Assembly: GCA_964497515.1 (NCBI GenBank)
Contig: CAZCCV010000008.1
Location: 1-64,000, forward strand
Source: CAZCCV01 sp964497515
GTDB lineage: Bacteria; Armatimonadota; UBA5829; DTLH01
Reading direction: 5' to 3'
DNA length: 64,000 nucleotides
In this document: piece by piece, positions 9,266 through 18,464 of the stretch
How positions within the stretch are numbered: position 1 is the stretch's first letter
Layout: every line of letters begins with the position of its first letter
The notes under the pieces: model-generated
What the model saw: the letters and a program-made list of their open reading frames with translations, nothing else
The model's database searches: none
Told to the model about the DNA's origin: nothing
Translations under genes and position numbers: made by a program

Positions 9266-9751
9266 ATGTTCGGCGGTTCGTTTACTCACAAGCTGGATGA
9301 GGTTGGTCGATTCATTATGCCGCGCAAGTTCCGCGCGTCTATTGGAGAGCCATTTATCATCACTCGCGGGGCTGGTTGCCTGCTGGTGATGACTCAGGAC
9401 CGCTTCCACGAAATCTCCCGCCAGGCGAAGATGCTGGGCGACCCACTCTCGGTTATGTTTGACCCGCAGGCACGCAGGCTCCACCACCAGCTCTATTCCG
9501 ATATGCTCGAGACCAAATGCGACGCTCAAGGGCGAGTGCCGCTTACGAACGAACTCAGAGCCTATGCAGGGATCGACAAGGATGTCGTGGTCATAGGCGT
9601 TGGCGAATGGATTGAGATTTGGGCTGGTGACGCTTGGGAAGAGTATCGCGCTGAAAACCTGACTCCCAAACTCATCGCAGATGCAGTAGTGGAGACAAAG
9701 ACTCGCAGGGAGGGCGGTGATGCCGGTGTATCACCGACCAGTTCTGCTTGA
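9266..9751 (+). CDS. mraZ: Transcriptional regulator MraZ
   Basis: 161 residues with two AbrB/SpoVT-like beta-alpha-beta repeats, the MraZ fold that forms ring-shaped oligomers and represses the division and wall cluster by binding upstream repeats. The opening FGGSFTHKLDEVGRFIMP fits the family well. ATG at 9266 follows a G-rich stretch (GGGGGGTTGGGAG) acting as ribosome binding site. The gene is first in the cluster, as in most bacteria, and overlaps the next gene, rsmH, by 32 bases. Confidence 0.95.
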   Translation: MFGGSFTHKLDEVGRFIMPRKFRASIGEPFIITRGAGCLLVMTQDRFHEISRQAKMLGDPLSVMFDPQARRLHHQLYSDMLETKCDAQGRVPLTNELRAYAGIDKDVVVIGVGEWIEIWAGDAWEEYRAENLTPKLIADAVVETKTRREGGDAGVSPTSSA

Positions 9752-10676
9752 TGAAGTAATCCGACTGCTCTCTCCACATCCGGGTGGTGTGTATGTTGAT
9801 TGCACCTTCGGAGGTGGCGGGCACGCAGAAGCTATATTGAATGGCATTCTGCCGGGAGGGCGACTTATCGGCCTCGACCGTGATCAGGATGCAATCGAAA
9901 ACGCCAGACAGCATCTGGCAGAACACGGCGAAAACTTAATCCTGGTAAGAGGCGCGTTCTCGGAGCTCGAAAGTGTGCTTCGGGAACAGAAAGTTGAAAC
10001 AGTCGATGGCGTGCTGTTCGACCTGGGAGTGTCCTCTCATCAACTGGATGTGCCAGATCGTGGTTTTAGTTTCGCTTCACCAGCGCCGCTCGATATGCGG
10101 ATGGATGTCTCGCAGTCGGTAACTGCGGCTGATCTGGTGAACTCGCTCCCGGAGCGGGAACTAGCAGATTTGATATATACGAACTCTGACGAACGGTGGT
10201 CGAGACGGATAGCTAGTGCCATTGTTAGGCGGAGAAAAGAGCAGCCTATTAGCACAACAACGGAGTTGGCTGAACTGGTGGTGTCGGTTGTTCCGAGGAA
10301 ATCGCAACCGACAAGGATACACCCGGCTACCAGGACGTTTCAGGCGCTCAGAATTGCAGTTAATTCGGAAATTGACCAGTTGAAGGGTGGATTAGAAGCA
10401 GCTGGCAGGATGCTGGCTATCCATGGAAGGCTGGTGGCCATAAGTTATCATTCGCTCGAAGACAGAGTTGTCAAAGAGTTTTTTGCGGCTGGAAGCGGGC
10501 GATGTCAGTGCCCGCCAGAATTGCCGCAGTGCGTATGTGGAGCAAGGCAGTACCTTGAGGTGCTGACCCGAAAACCGATTACGCCGACAGAAGATGAAAT
10601 TGGGGCGAATCCCCGAGCGAGGAGCGCCAAACTGAGAGCGGCCAAAAAGGTCGACGTGATGGGACTGGAAGGGTGA
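9720..10676 (+). CDS. rsmH: 16S rRNA (cytosine-1402 N4)-methyltransferase RsmH (MraW)
   Basis: Methylates N4 of C1402 in the decoding centre of 16S rRNA using S-adenosylmethionine. 318 residues, normal for the family. The opening HRPVLLDEV and the SAM-binding loop FGGGGH at residues 30-35 are diagnostic, as is the later SYHSLEDR motif. ATG at 9720 has GGGAGG at 9708-9713; an in-frame GTG three bases earlier is the alternative. It overlaps the end of mraZ, indicating coupled translation, and overlaps or abuts ftsL at its own end. Confidence 0.96.
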   Translation: MPVYHRPVLLDEVIRLLSPHPGGVYVDCTFGGGGHAEAILNGILPGGRLIGLDRDQDAIENARQHLAEHGENLILVRGAFSELESVLREQKVETVDGVLFDLGVSSHQLDVPDRGFSFASPAPLDMRMDVSQSVTAADLVNSLPERELADLIYTNSDERWSRRIASAIVRRRKEQPISTTTELAELVVSVVPRKSQPTRIHPATRTFQALRIAVNSEIDQLKGGLEAAGRMLAIHGRLVAISYHSLEDRVVKEFFAAGSGRCQCPPELPQCVCGARQYLEVLTRKPITPTEDEIGANPRARSAKLRAAKKVDVMGLEG

Positions 10677-10681
10677 GTAGG

Positions 10682-11068
10682 ATGGCAGTGGCAGCCAGAG
10701 CTGAAACAGCAGCGGTAACGAGAGCAGAGGTGCGCCAACAGGATGTGGTACCCCGCTCCGTACGCAAGCACCGCAAACGGAGAAAGGCAATTTTCATTCG
10801 TGGAGTTGCTTGCATTGTTGGCATTGTATCGCTCCTCGGATACATCGGACTCTATGCTCAGATAACCCGGCTTGGTTATATGAGGTCCGACCTCGCCAAA
10901 CAAACCCGACAGGTTACAATGGAGAATGAGGCACTGAAGGCAGATATCCAGATTCTGTCAAGTCCAGACAGGCTCTCGGCAGCAGCAGACGCTGCCGGGA
11001 TGGAACCGGGCTCCAGTATGCTGTATATTGCCGTTCCAGGTGGAGTAAGAGTGGCCTTGGCCGAATAG
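10682..11068 (+). CDS. ftsL: FtsL-like cell division protein
   Basis: 128-residue bitopic membrane protein: a basic N-terminus (RSVRKHRKRRK), one membrane segment at about residues 38-58, then a short coiled-coil-like region with heptad spacing. Identity rests on size, topology and its place between rsmH and ftsI, since FtsL sequences diverge strongly. It would scaffold the FtsB/FtsL/FtsQ complex that activates septal wall synthesis. ATG at 10682 is preferred; a GTG at 10673 overlapping the rsmH stop is possible. Confidence 0.75.
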   Translation: MAVAARAETAAVTRAEVRQQDVVPRSVRKHRKRRKAIFIRGVACIVGIVSLLGYIGLYAQITRLGYMRSDLAKQTRQVTMENEALKADIQILSSPDRLSAAADAAGMEPGSSMLYIAVPGGVRVALAE

Positions 11069-11078
11069 AGGGCGACCA

Positions 11079-12875
11079 GTGGCTGAAAGACACCGGAAAT
11101 TTGTAGACAAGCGAATGGTATGGCTGCTCATTGTATTTGGGCTGCTATATTTGGCCATCTGTGGTCGACTGTTCTACATACAGGTGCTAAATAACGAGCC
11201 TTACCAACGGATGGCTGATCGGCTAAGGGTACGTCAGTTGGTGCTTAAATCGTCTCGTGGCACTGTGTATGACCGTGTAGGCCGTGAGTTGGCTGTGGAT
11301 GTCCCGGCGTGTTCTGTCTACGCACACCCTTGCAAGATCACCGACAAAGATTCTGTTGCCAAGCAGCTTGCAGTATTGATGAACACAGATGAATGCTCGC
11401 TTGCTGGACATTTGAGCGGCACGGGGAAGTTTGTCTACATCGGAAGGCAGCTTTCTACTGACGTAGGTAACGCCGTCAGAAGTGCCAAGATCTCGAATGT
11501 AGGAGTGCTTGAGGAGCAGAAGCGCAGTTATCCTTCGGGAAGCCTTGCAGCTCACATTCTGGGGCTCACCAATGTTGATGGCACAGGCATAGAAGGTATC
11601 GAGCGCTCCGCAAACAAGCAACTCGCCGGTCGCAATGGTTATCTTATAGCAGAAGTCGACTCTTACGGCAGAGTCATACCAGAGAGCCGCCGCGGCAGCG
11701 TAGCTCCGGAAGACGGCAATGATGTCACTCTTACGATCGATGCCTATTTGCAGCACGTCACGGAAGAGGCGCTGCTTAAGTCTGTCGAAATGTACTCTGC
11801 TAAAGCTGCTACCGCTGTGGTGCTCGACCCACACACGGGAGAAATTCTGGCATTAGCAAATCTGCCGACGTTCAATCCGAACGAAAGACGCAACGCCAGT
11901 CCAGAGCAGAGGCGCAACAGAGCGTTAACCGATTTGTATGAGCCAGGTTCAACGTTAAAGGCCATTACAGTGGCAGCCGGGCTGGAAGAAGGCATCAGGC
12001 CAACAGAGACTGTTGCAACCTGCTCACACCAAGGTATGGCTATCGGCAAGAGGCGAATACGGTGTTCGTTGCACGCTCCTTATATGGCAGGGCACGGTGC
12101 AGTTGATTCGTACGACATAATCCGAAACTCCTGCAACATTGGCGCTGCTTCGGTCGCACTCCAGTTGGGGCCAGACAAGCTGCATTCTTATATGGAATCA
12201 TTCGGCCTGATCGACAAACCAGGTTCAGGGCTGGCCGGTGAAGTCTCTATGGGGCTCGGGTCCCCGGAAGACTGGGCAGCTATCAGGCTGGCAAATATCG
12301 GTTTTGGTCAGGGGATAGCGGTAAGCGTGCTTCAGATGGCCGATGCGTATGCTGTTCTCGCAAACGGCGGCAAACTGATGCAGCCTCAGATTATAAGAGA
12401 AGTGCGAAAGAGCGATGGCACAGTTGTGCGGCCATTCAGCCCGAAGATAGTGCGACAGGTGATCTCCAAAAAGACCGCGAACGAGGTCACCAAAATGCTG
12501 GTCGATTGCGTTGACGAGGGCACTGGCAAGACTTCTAAAGTAGAAGGTTACACAGTCGCAGGCAAAACCGGCAGTGCACAAAAGGCCAGCACAACCAGTC
12601 GGGGTTATGCACAGGGCAAGTATGTCGCTTCGTTTATGGGGTATCTCCCTGCCAACAACCCGCGGCTTGTTATTTGTGTTGTAGTCGATGAGCCTCGTGG
12701 GTCGCATTGGGGTGCGACGGTAGCCGCCCCCGTTTTTCAGGAAATTGGAAAGAAAGCTATGTGGTATTTGCGTGTTCCGCCAGACAAGCCGGATGAGTTT
12801 GACGTGTCTCCAAATCAGCCGGGATTGAGTGCTGAGGGCGCGCAAGTCAGACTTGGGGCTGGCCGTACGGGCTAG
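11079..12875 (+). CDS. ftsI: Peptidoglycan D,D-transpeptidase, FtsI/PBP2 class
   Basis: Class B penicillin-binding protein that crosslinks septal peptidoglycan together with FtsW. 598 residues with one N-terminal membrane anchor (about 13-33), a pedestal domain with the RGTVYDR motif, and a transpeptidase domain. The catalytic motifs are intact: S291-T-L-K294 (nucleophile), S351-C-N353, and K496-T-G498. No C-terminal PASTA repeats follow, so it is FtsI-like rather than SpoVD-like. GTG at 11079 has AGAGGG about six bases upstream. A terminator-like hairpin lies downstream and murE has its own promoter. Confidence 0.93.
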   Translation: MAERHRKFVDKRMVWLLIVFGLLYLAICGRLFYIQVLNNEPYQRMADRLRVRQLVLKSSRGTVYDRVGRELAVDVPACSVYAHPCKITDKDSVAKQLAVLMNTDECSLAGHLSGTGKFVYIGRQLSTDVGNAVRSAKISNVGVLEEQKRSYPSGSLAAHILGLTNVDGTGIEGIERSANKQLAGRNGYLIAEVDSYGRVIPESRRGSVAPEDGNDVTLTIDAYLQHVTEEALLKSVEMYSAKAATAVVLDPHTGEILALANLPTFNPNERRNASPEQRRNRALTDLYEPGSTLKAITVAAGLEEGIRPTETVATCSHQGMAIGKRRIRCSLHAPYMAGHGAVDSYDIIRNSCNIGAASVALQLGPDKLHSYMESFGLIDKPGSGLAGEVSMGLGSPEDWAAIRLANIGFGQGIAVSVLQMADAYAVLANGGKLMQPQIIREVRKSDGTVVRPFSPKIVRQVISKKTANEVTKMLVDCVDEGTGKTSKVEGYTVAGKTGSAQKASTTSRGYAQGKYVASFMGYLPANNPRLVICVVVDEPRGSHWGATVAAPVFQEIGKKAMWYLRVPPDKPDEFDVSPNQPGLSAEGAQVRLGAGRTG

Positions 12876-12917
12876 GAACGAAAACTTGGGCGAGTTCGTT
12901 CCCAGCCTACAGCCCCA

Positions 12918-12970
12918 GGATGCTGAGCGGATGTGGATTTATCTTCGTCCGTTCAGCATCCATTTCTCTT
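12918..12970 (+). terminator. Intrinsic terminator-like hairpin after ftsI
   Basis: A 14-bp stem (12918-12931 with 12948-12961, one G-T pair) is followed by a T-rich stretch. A weaker hairpin, GGAACGAA with TTCGTTCC, lies just upstream near 12876-12904. The 311-base gap to murE also holds the murE promoter and no further gene; it splits the wall cluster into two transcription units. Confidence 0.65.
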
Positions 12971-13162
12971 TAGGTTTTGCAGCCCGTCGGCGGTCGAGAA
13001 TGATTCGGGCACTGTTGTCATAAAGCAGGTTTCCGGTTAGCGATCTGCAGCTGTTGGACTTCAGTAGTCTGGCAGGCTCAGGCAAGCTCAGGGCCGCGCG
13101 ATTACCAGGTGTAGGAATTTTGGGCGAGTCTTACATTTGCCGCGTGGCCCTTTTTCTTTTGA

Positions 13163-13168
13163 TATAAT
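13163..13168 (+). promoter_or_regulatory. Extended -10 promoter close to murE
   Basis: TGATATAAT: a consensus TATAAT at 13163-13168 preceded by the extended TGn element. No good -35 box is seen at 17 bases. The predicted transcription start is near 13175, only about 12 bases before the murE ATG, and no purine-rich ribosome binding site lies between. The murE message may therefore have a very short, Shine-Dalgarno-free leader. Confidence 0.6.
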
Positions 13169-13186
13169 GGATTAGAGCAATATACT

Positions 13187-14668
13187 ATGCAATTATCTGA
13201 GTTGATCAAGCTGCTGCCTGGTATAGATACCACACCCAGTGATGTAGATATCACAGGAATCACTTACGATTCCAGAGCTGTAAGGCAGGGCTTTTTGTTT
13301 GTCGCGTTTCAGGGTGGCACGTTCGACGGACACGACTATATCTCAGCCGCTGTAGAACAAGGCGCTGCGGCTGTTATGGCAGAAAGAGAAATCAGTGCCA
13401 ATGTCCCAGTCATAGTAGTTCCAAATGGCCGAAGCGCACTGCCGGTGCTGTCTGCAAGGTTCTACAACTATCCCTCACGCGGAATGACGCTCATCGGAGT
13501 CACAGGCACCAACGGTAAGACTACAACCACACAGTTCATTCAGAGCATATTTCGCGCTGCCGGGAAGAAATCAGCGTTTTTGGGTACCCTGGGCGCCAGT
13601 GTTGATGATCGCATCATAGAGACTGGTCACACTACTCCAGAGTCTTCCGATCTTCAAAGCGTCCTTGCCGATATGCTCTCCGAAGGAGTTCAGGCACTTG
13701 CGATGGAGGTGTCATCGCACGCGCTAGTGCAGGGCAGGAGTGATCTTTCTGAGTTCGACTGTGGAGTGTTCACCAACCTCACACAAGACCATCTGGATTT
13801 CCACATTACACTCGACGAGTATCTGAAAGCTAAGTTAAAGTTCTTTTCGGAGTATCCCAAAGCGTCGAGCAAACCGTTTGTCGCGGCAGTGAATATCGAC
13901 GATCCTGCAGGTGAAAAAGTTGCCCAGGCAACTGCAGGGCGAGTGGTTACATACGGTATCAACAAAAGTGCCGACGTGCGCGGTTCAGACATAGAGGTAA
14001 CCCCTTCGAGTGTGTCGCTCGTTATTTCTTCGGAAGGTGAATCCGTGCGCGTAAACGTTCCAATGGGGGGATACTTCAACGCGTACAACAGTCTTGCAGC
14101 GGCAGCGGCGTGTTTGGGGCTTGGAATCGATCTAACGACTATCGCAAGCGGTCTTGAGAATACTTCAAAAGTAGCAGGCAGATTTGAGTCGGTCGACTGT
14201 GGGCAGAGTTTTGGGGTCATCGTCGACTATGCCCACACTCCGGATGGCCTGGAAAACGTGCTATCAACAGCTAGAGAGCTTTCAAAGCGCAGACTTATCG
14301 CAGTCTTTGGTTGCGGAGGGAATCGAGACAAAGGCAAGCGGCCAATTATGGGTGAAATCGCTTCCAGAATAGCCGATGTCACAATTATCACTTCCGACAA
14401 CCCAAGAAAGGAAGATCCTGAGAGTATCATCAGGGATATTCTGGCAGGTGTTCCTCTCAATGCGAAACCCGAAGCAATAGTCGACCGGCGCGAAGCCATT
14501 GAATACGCCATCAGGATAGCCGAACCCGATGACGTCGTAGTGATCGCCGGCAAAGGTCACGAGGACTATCAGATATTTGCCGACTGCACTATCCATTTTG
14601 ATGATCGTGAAGTCGCAAGGGAAGCGCTGCAGGCGAGGAAACAGTCCGAAGCCTGTGGGGAGCAGTAG
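13187..14668 (+). CDS. murE: UDP-MurNAc-tripeptide synthetase, meso-diaminopimelate-adding (MurE)
   Basis: ATP-dependent ligase adding the third stem-peptide residue in peptidoglycan synthesis. 493 residues. The opening TYDSRAV and the N-terminal domain are typical. The P-loop GTNGKTTTT begins at G107, and the specificity motif DNPR is at residues 404-407, which marks meso-diaminopimelate rather than lysine as substrate. The ATG at 13187 is fixed by family alignment although no Shine-Dalgarno sequence precedes it. It ends seven bases before murF. Confidence 0.96.
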   Translation: MQLSELIKLLPGIDTTPSDVDITGITYDSRAVRQGFLFVAFQGGTFDGHDYISAAVEQGAAAVMAEREISANVPVIVVPNGRSALPVLSARFYNYPSRGMTLIGVTGTNGKTTTTQFIQSIFRAAGKKSAFLGTLGASVDDRIIETGHTTPESSDLQSVLADMLSEGVQALAMEVSSHALVQGRSDLSEFDCGVFTNLTQDHLDFHITLDEYLKAKLKFFSEYPKASSKPFVAAVNIDDPAGEKVAQATAGRVVTYGINKSADVRGSDIEVTPSSVSLVISSEGESVRVNVPMGGYFNAYNSLAAAAACLGLGIDLTTIASGLENTSKVAGRFESVDCGQSFGVIVDYAHTPDGLENVLSTARELSKRRLIAVFGCGGNRDKGKRPIMGEIASRIADVTIITSDNPRKEDPESIIRDILAGVPLNAKPEAIVDRREAIEYAIRIAEPDDVVVIAGKGHEDYQIFADCTIHFDDREVAREALQARKQSEACGEQ

Positions 14669-14675
14669 CGCACGA

Positions 14676-16034
14676 ATGGAAACAGCTAATCTGAAGGATG
14701 TTATAGCTGCAACAGGCGGCGAACTGGTACAAGGGTCTCTCGATGAGCTAATAACAGGCGTTTCGACCGATACGCGCTCGATTCGCAAAGGAGACCTGTT
14801 CTTTGCGCTCATTGGCGATAATCACGACGGGCATCTTTTTGCCGCGGATGCTCTGGCTTCCGGAGCCGTAGCGGCTGTAGTCTCTAGAGAGCTGCGCAAC
14901 TTGCAAGGAGTATTGGTTAAGGTGCCGGATACACAGGTCGCTTTGGGCGATCTCGCAGCGTGGTACAGAAATCGATTCGATATAAGAGCCGTGGGCATTA
15001 CCGGAAGTGTCGGAAAGACCAGCACGAAAGAGATGGTTGCGACAGTTCTGTCGCACAGATTCAGCATTCTGAAGAACCAGGGCAATTTCAACAACGAAAT
15101 CGGCGTGCCATATACAGTGTTTCAGCTGAAGCCAGATTACGATGTCTTAATCCAAGAGTTGGCTATGCGCTTGCCCGGAGAAATATCGCGGCTGGCAGAA
15201 ATTGTTAAGCCGCAAGTTGGAGTGATAACTAACATAGGGCTCTCGCACATTGGACGCCTCGGAAGCCAGGACGCCATTGCCGCTGCAAAGAGTGAGCTTC
15301 TGAAGAATCTTCCGGTTGATGGTGCAGCAGTTCTGAATGCAGACGACCACTATTTTGATTTCCTTTCGAGACAATCGAGTGCAAAGGTTTTGTCTTACGG
15401 AATAAGTTCGGGCAATGTGCGTGCCGAAAACATCCGGACCGATGCTGAAGGTCGTGTAAGTTTCAGGATTGTCTCAGATAGTGGTGCTGCAACAGTGCAC
15501 ATTCCTCTGGTTGGTATGCACAATGTGCCAAATGCTCTTGCCGCAGCCACAGTTGGACTCTATTTCGGAATCACTATAGAAGAAATAGCAGATGCCTTGA
15601 GCCATGTGCAGTCCGAAGAAAAGCGCGCTCAGATAACCAAGGTGCGAGACTTTGCTATATACGATGACACCTATAATGCGAGCCCTGCTTCGATGATAAG
15701 TGCGATCAATAGCATCGACGCTATAGAATGCAAACGCAGAGTAGCAGTGTTAGGAGATATGAAAGAGCTTGGCAACTTTTCAGTGCAGGGACACCGGGAT
15801 GTGGGTAGAGCCCTCGCTCGGTCTTCGGTATCGTTGTTAATCACAGTAGGAGATGAAGCTACTGAGATAGCTGCTGGTGCTCGCGAGGCAGGTTTCAGAG
15901 GCGAGGCTTTGCAGCTTGGCACCAGTGAAGAGGCTGCAGATGCAGTAGCTGCAGAGGTTCGTTCCGGGGACTTAGTCTTGGTCAAAGGTTCACGATCCAT
16001 GCAGATGGAGTTCATTGTGGAGGCGCTAAAGTGA
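14676..16034 (+). CDS. murF: UDP-MurNAc-tripeptide:D-Ala-D-Ala ligase (MurF)
   Basis: Adds D-Ala-D-Ala to UDP-MurNAc-tripeptide, the last cytoplasmic step of the precursor. 452 residues. N-terminal UDP-binding domain with STDTRSI, P-loop GSVGKTS at residues 110-116, substrate strand with ELAMRLPGEI (the family usually has EMGM here), and a C-terminal domain with YNASPASM. The start ATG at 14676 comes seven bases after the murE stop; frames extending further upstream would overlap murE. It overlaps mraY by four bases. Confidence 0.95.
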   Translation: METANLKDVIAATGGELVQGSLDELITGVSTDTRSIRKGDLFFALIGDNHDGHLFAADALASGAVAAVVSRELRNLQGVLVKVPDTQVALGDLAAWYRNRFDIRAVGITGSVGKTSTKEMVATVLSHRFSILKNQGNFNNEIGVPYTVFQLKPDYDVLIQELAMRLPGEISRLAEIVKPQVGVITNIGLSHIGRLGSQDAIAAAKSELLKNLPVDGAAVLNADDHYFDFLSRQSSAKVLSYGISSGNVRAENIRTDAEGRVSFRIVSDSGAATVHIPLVGMHNVPNALAAATVGLYFGITIEEIADALSHVQSEEKRAQITKVRDFAIYDDTYNASPASMISAINSIDAIECKRRVAVLGDMKELGNFSVQGHRDVGRALARSSVSLLITVGDEATEIAAGAREAGFRGEALQLGTSEEAADAVAAEVRSGDLVLVKGSRSMQMEFIVEALK

Positions 16035-17059
16035 TATCTTTGCTTGGCACACCATTAGTCTCGTTTGCTGTAACAGTGATTATCATGCCTCGACTTATTT
16101 CAGGGCTTAAGGAAGCCAAAGTCGGACAAGTCATCCAGAACGAAGGCCCACAGCATCAGTCAAAGTCTGGGACACCCACAATGGGTGGATTAGGCATAAT
16201 TGTCGGACTATTGGTTGGCATTGGATGGATGATCTTCACTCAGAATAGCCACGAGTTCAATTTGCTGCGAGAGAGTCTACCCATTATAACTGCCGTGTTA
16301 CTGCTGGTAATCAGTTATGGCCTGCTCGGGGCGATAGATGACTGGCTCACTATACGGCCTCGAAACGGCATACGCGGAATCGGCAGTAAACCGAAATTTC
16401 TGCTTCAGCTTGTATTGGCGGTGGGTTTCGTCGCGTGGTTGAGTATTTCCGGTAATCTGAACGCCTCACTGAGCATTCCGACAGCTGACACAAAAGGACT
16501 GTCTATTGATCTCGGTTGGTTCTACTACATCTTTGCAGTGGTATTCATTACAGGCATGGCAAATTTCGTGAACATTACTGACGGCCTTGACGGGTTGGCT
16601 GCTGGTCTTGCGGCGATTCTTGCGATGGCGCTGGTGTTGTTTGCGCTATTTCAAGAAAGTCTTCTGTTTTCTGGAGTTGCTCTAGCTCTCTTCGGCGCTT
16701 GTGTGGGGTTTCTCTGGTTCAACTGTAACCCAGCCAGGATCTTCATGGGTGATACTGGCTCACTCGCAGTGGGTGCTCTCATTCCATCCGTTGCGATCGT
16801 ATGCAAGGTTGAACTGCTAGTCATTATTGCAGGACTTGTCTTCATCCTCGACGGGCTATCTTCCGCACTTCAATGGGCGGTGTTCAAGTACACGAGGATT
16901 ACTACGGGCGAGGGCAAACGTGTCTTCAGGATGAGTCCAGTTCATCATCACTTCGAACTCTGTGGAGTGCCAGAGCAGCAGGTTGTTGTGCGATTCTGGA
17001 TTGTTGGAGTACTCTGCGCCTTTCTCGCATTCACGGTTTTGGTAGTATTCAATTGGTAG
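16031..17059 (+). CDS. mraY: Phospho-MurNAc-pentapeptide transferase (MraY)
   Basis: Integral membrane enzyme that makes lipid I from UDP-MurNAc-pentapeptide and undecaprenyl phosphate. 342 residues with about ten membrane helices. Signatures seen: GTPTMGG near the start, the DDW aspartates, NITDGLDGLA, FMGDTGS, and the HHHFE loop near the C-terminus. It starts with a GTG overlapping the murF stop (GTGA). Its last three codons and stop lie in a 14-base tandem duplication that also contains the murD start. Confidence 0.97.
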   Translation: MISLLGTPLVSFAVTVIIMPRLISGLKEAKVGQVIQNEGPQHQSKSGTPTMGGLGIIVGLLVGIGWMIFTQNSHEFNLLRESLPIITAVLLLVISYGLLGAIDDWLTIRPRNGIRGIGSKPKFLLQLVLAVGFVAWLSISGNLNASLSIPTADTKGLSIDLGWFYYIFAVVFITGMANFVNITDGLDGLAAGLAAILAMALVLFALFQESLLFSGVALALFGACVGFLWFNCNPARIFMGDTGSLAVGALIPSVAIVCKVELLVIIAGLVFILDGLSSALQWAVFKYTRITTGEGKRVFRMSPVHHHFELCGVPEQQVVVRFWIVGVLCAFLAFTVLVVFNW

Positions 17060-17067
17060 TATTCAAT
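17039..17067. repeat. 14-base tandem duplication at the mraY/murD junction
   Basis: TGGTAGTATTCAAT occurs twice in perfect tandem (17040-17053 and 17054-17067), with period 14. The second copy supplies the mraY stop TAG and the first two bases of the murD ATG. If one copy is removed, mraY would read on to Asn-Ala-TAA and overlap murD, so the duplication appears to have separated two overlapping genes. Confidence 0.85.
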
Positions 17068-18454
17068 GCATAACGAACGGTTTTTTGGCAAATCGGTAGC
17101 TGTAGTTGGAATGGGCAGAACGGGCATGGCGACTGCTGAGGTGCTCGCTGACCTTGGCGCACGGGTGGTTCTGTACGACCAAAAACCTGTAAGGGAGCTC
17201 GAAAGGGAAATTGCAGCAGCCAGAAGACTCGGCGTAGAGGCTCGTACTGGCAGCGCGGCAGTAGATTTTGAAGGAGTCGATATCTTGATTCCCAGCCCTG
17301 GAGTGCCGGCAACATCCTCGCTCTTCGAACGTGCTAAGGCGCAGAGCGTAGAGATTGTTTCCGAGATCGAGCTTGCCTATAGGCTCTCCCGGGCGCCGAT
17401 TGTTGCAATCACCGGTACAAACGGCAAGACTACAACGACTATTCTTACGGGGCGCATATTTGAGGCAGCCGGAAGAGAGACGTATATCGGTGGCAACGTG
17501 GCCGCGGGAAAGATCAAGCTGCCCCTTGTGAAAGCTGCGTATCAAGCGTCCCCGAATGCGGTAATAGCTGCAGAGATCAGCACTTTTCAACTGGAGTGGA
17601 TAACCAGTTTTCGTCCCAAAGTGGCAATGCTGCTAAACATCGGCACTGATCATCAAGACCGCCATGCACCGGAGGAATACGCAGCTCTCAAAGCACGGGT
17701 TTACGAGTTTCAGACACCGGATGACTTTTCGGTAGTCAATCTGGATAATCCGGGTTCGGTGGCAGGATCTGCCAAATCGAACGGCCGGAGGCTTTCTTTC
17801 AGCAAATGTACTCCGGTGGACGAAGGTGCTTTCATTAGTAATGGTATTCTCAAGGCGCGAATAGGCGATCGCGAGTTCGATGTATGCACTTTGGACGACA
17901 TCGCGCTATCCGGCAATCTGCCTGGAACTCACAGCCATGAGAACGTGCTGGCATCAGTTTGCACGGCTATTGCTATGGACGTTGCGCCTGAGGTTATTCG
18001 TAAGGCAGTTCGCGGATTTAGCGGTGTTGAGCACCGGATGGAGAGAGTCGCAACTATTGGCGGCGTCGCCTATATTGACAACTCTATGTGCACCAATGCG
18101 GAGGCGTTTGTTGCATCGGTTTCTGCAGTCGGAACTCCCGCCATTGTCATTGCAGGAGGCAAGCATAAGGGTGGATCTTTGGTTCCTGTAGCCGAAGCCG
18201 TCAAGAAGTATGCAAAGCATCTGATACTGATAGGTGTGAGTGCAGAAGAGATAGATACTGCAGTGCGCAATGCTGGATTCACAAATATAACGCACGCAGA
18301 TTCTATGGACGCTGCGGTAGAAAACGCTGCGATACTTGCTGTTGCGGGCGATACTGTAATACTTGCACCTGCTTGTGCCAGTTTCGATATGTTCAGTAGT
18401 TTTGAGGAGCGAGGCAGATTCTTCAAGGACGCGGTAAAAGAGCGTCAGAGATAG
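17066..18454 (+). CDS. murD: UDP-MurNAc-L-alanine:D-glutamate ligase (MurD)
   Basis: Adds D-glutamate to UDP-MurNAc-L-Ala. 462 residues. An N-terminal Rossmann-like UDP-binding domain (VVGMGRTGMA) is followed by the ATPase domain with P-loop GTNGKTTTT from G117 and a C-terminal domain carrying YIDNSMCTN and AGGKHKGG; the usual phrase is DDSKATN/GGxDKG, so the metal and substrate loops are slightly atypical. ATG at 17066 sits in the second copy of a short duplication. A strong AGGAGGG then leads to ftsW. Confidence 0.93.
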   Translation: MHNERFFGKSVAVVGMGRTGMATAEVLADLGARVVLYDQKPVRELEREIAAARRLGVEARTGSAAVDFEGVDILIPSPGVPATSSLFERAKAQSVEIVSEIELAYRLSRAPIVAITGTNGKTTTTILTGRIFEAAGRETYIGGNVAAGKIKLPLVKAAYQASPNAVIAAEISTFQLEWITSFRPKVAMLLNIGTDHQDRHAPEEYAALKARVYEFQTPDDFSVVNLDNPGSVAGSAKSNGRRLSFSKCTPVDEGAFISNGILKARIGDREFDVCTLDDIALSGNLPGTHSHENVLASVCTAIAMDVAPEVIRKAVRGFSGVEHRMERVATIGGVAYIDNSMCTNAEAFVASVSAVGTPAIVIAGGKHKGGSLVPVAEAVKKYAKHLILIGVSAEEIDTAVRNAGFTNITHADSMDAAVENAAILAVAGDTVILAPACASFDMFSSFEERGRFFKDAVKERQR

Positions 18455-18464
18455 GAGGGAGCGC

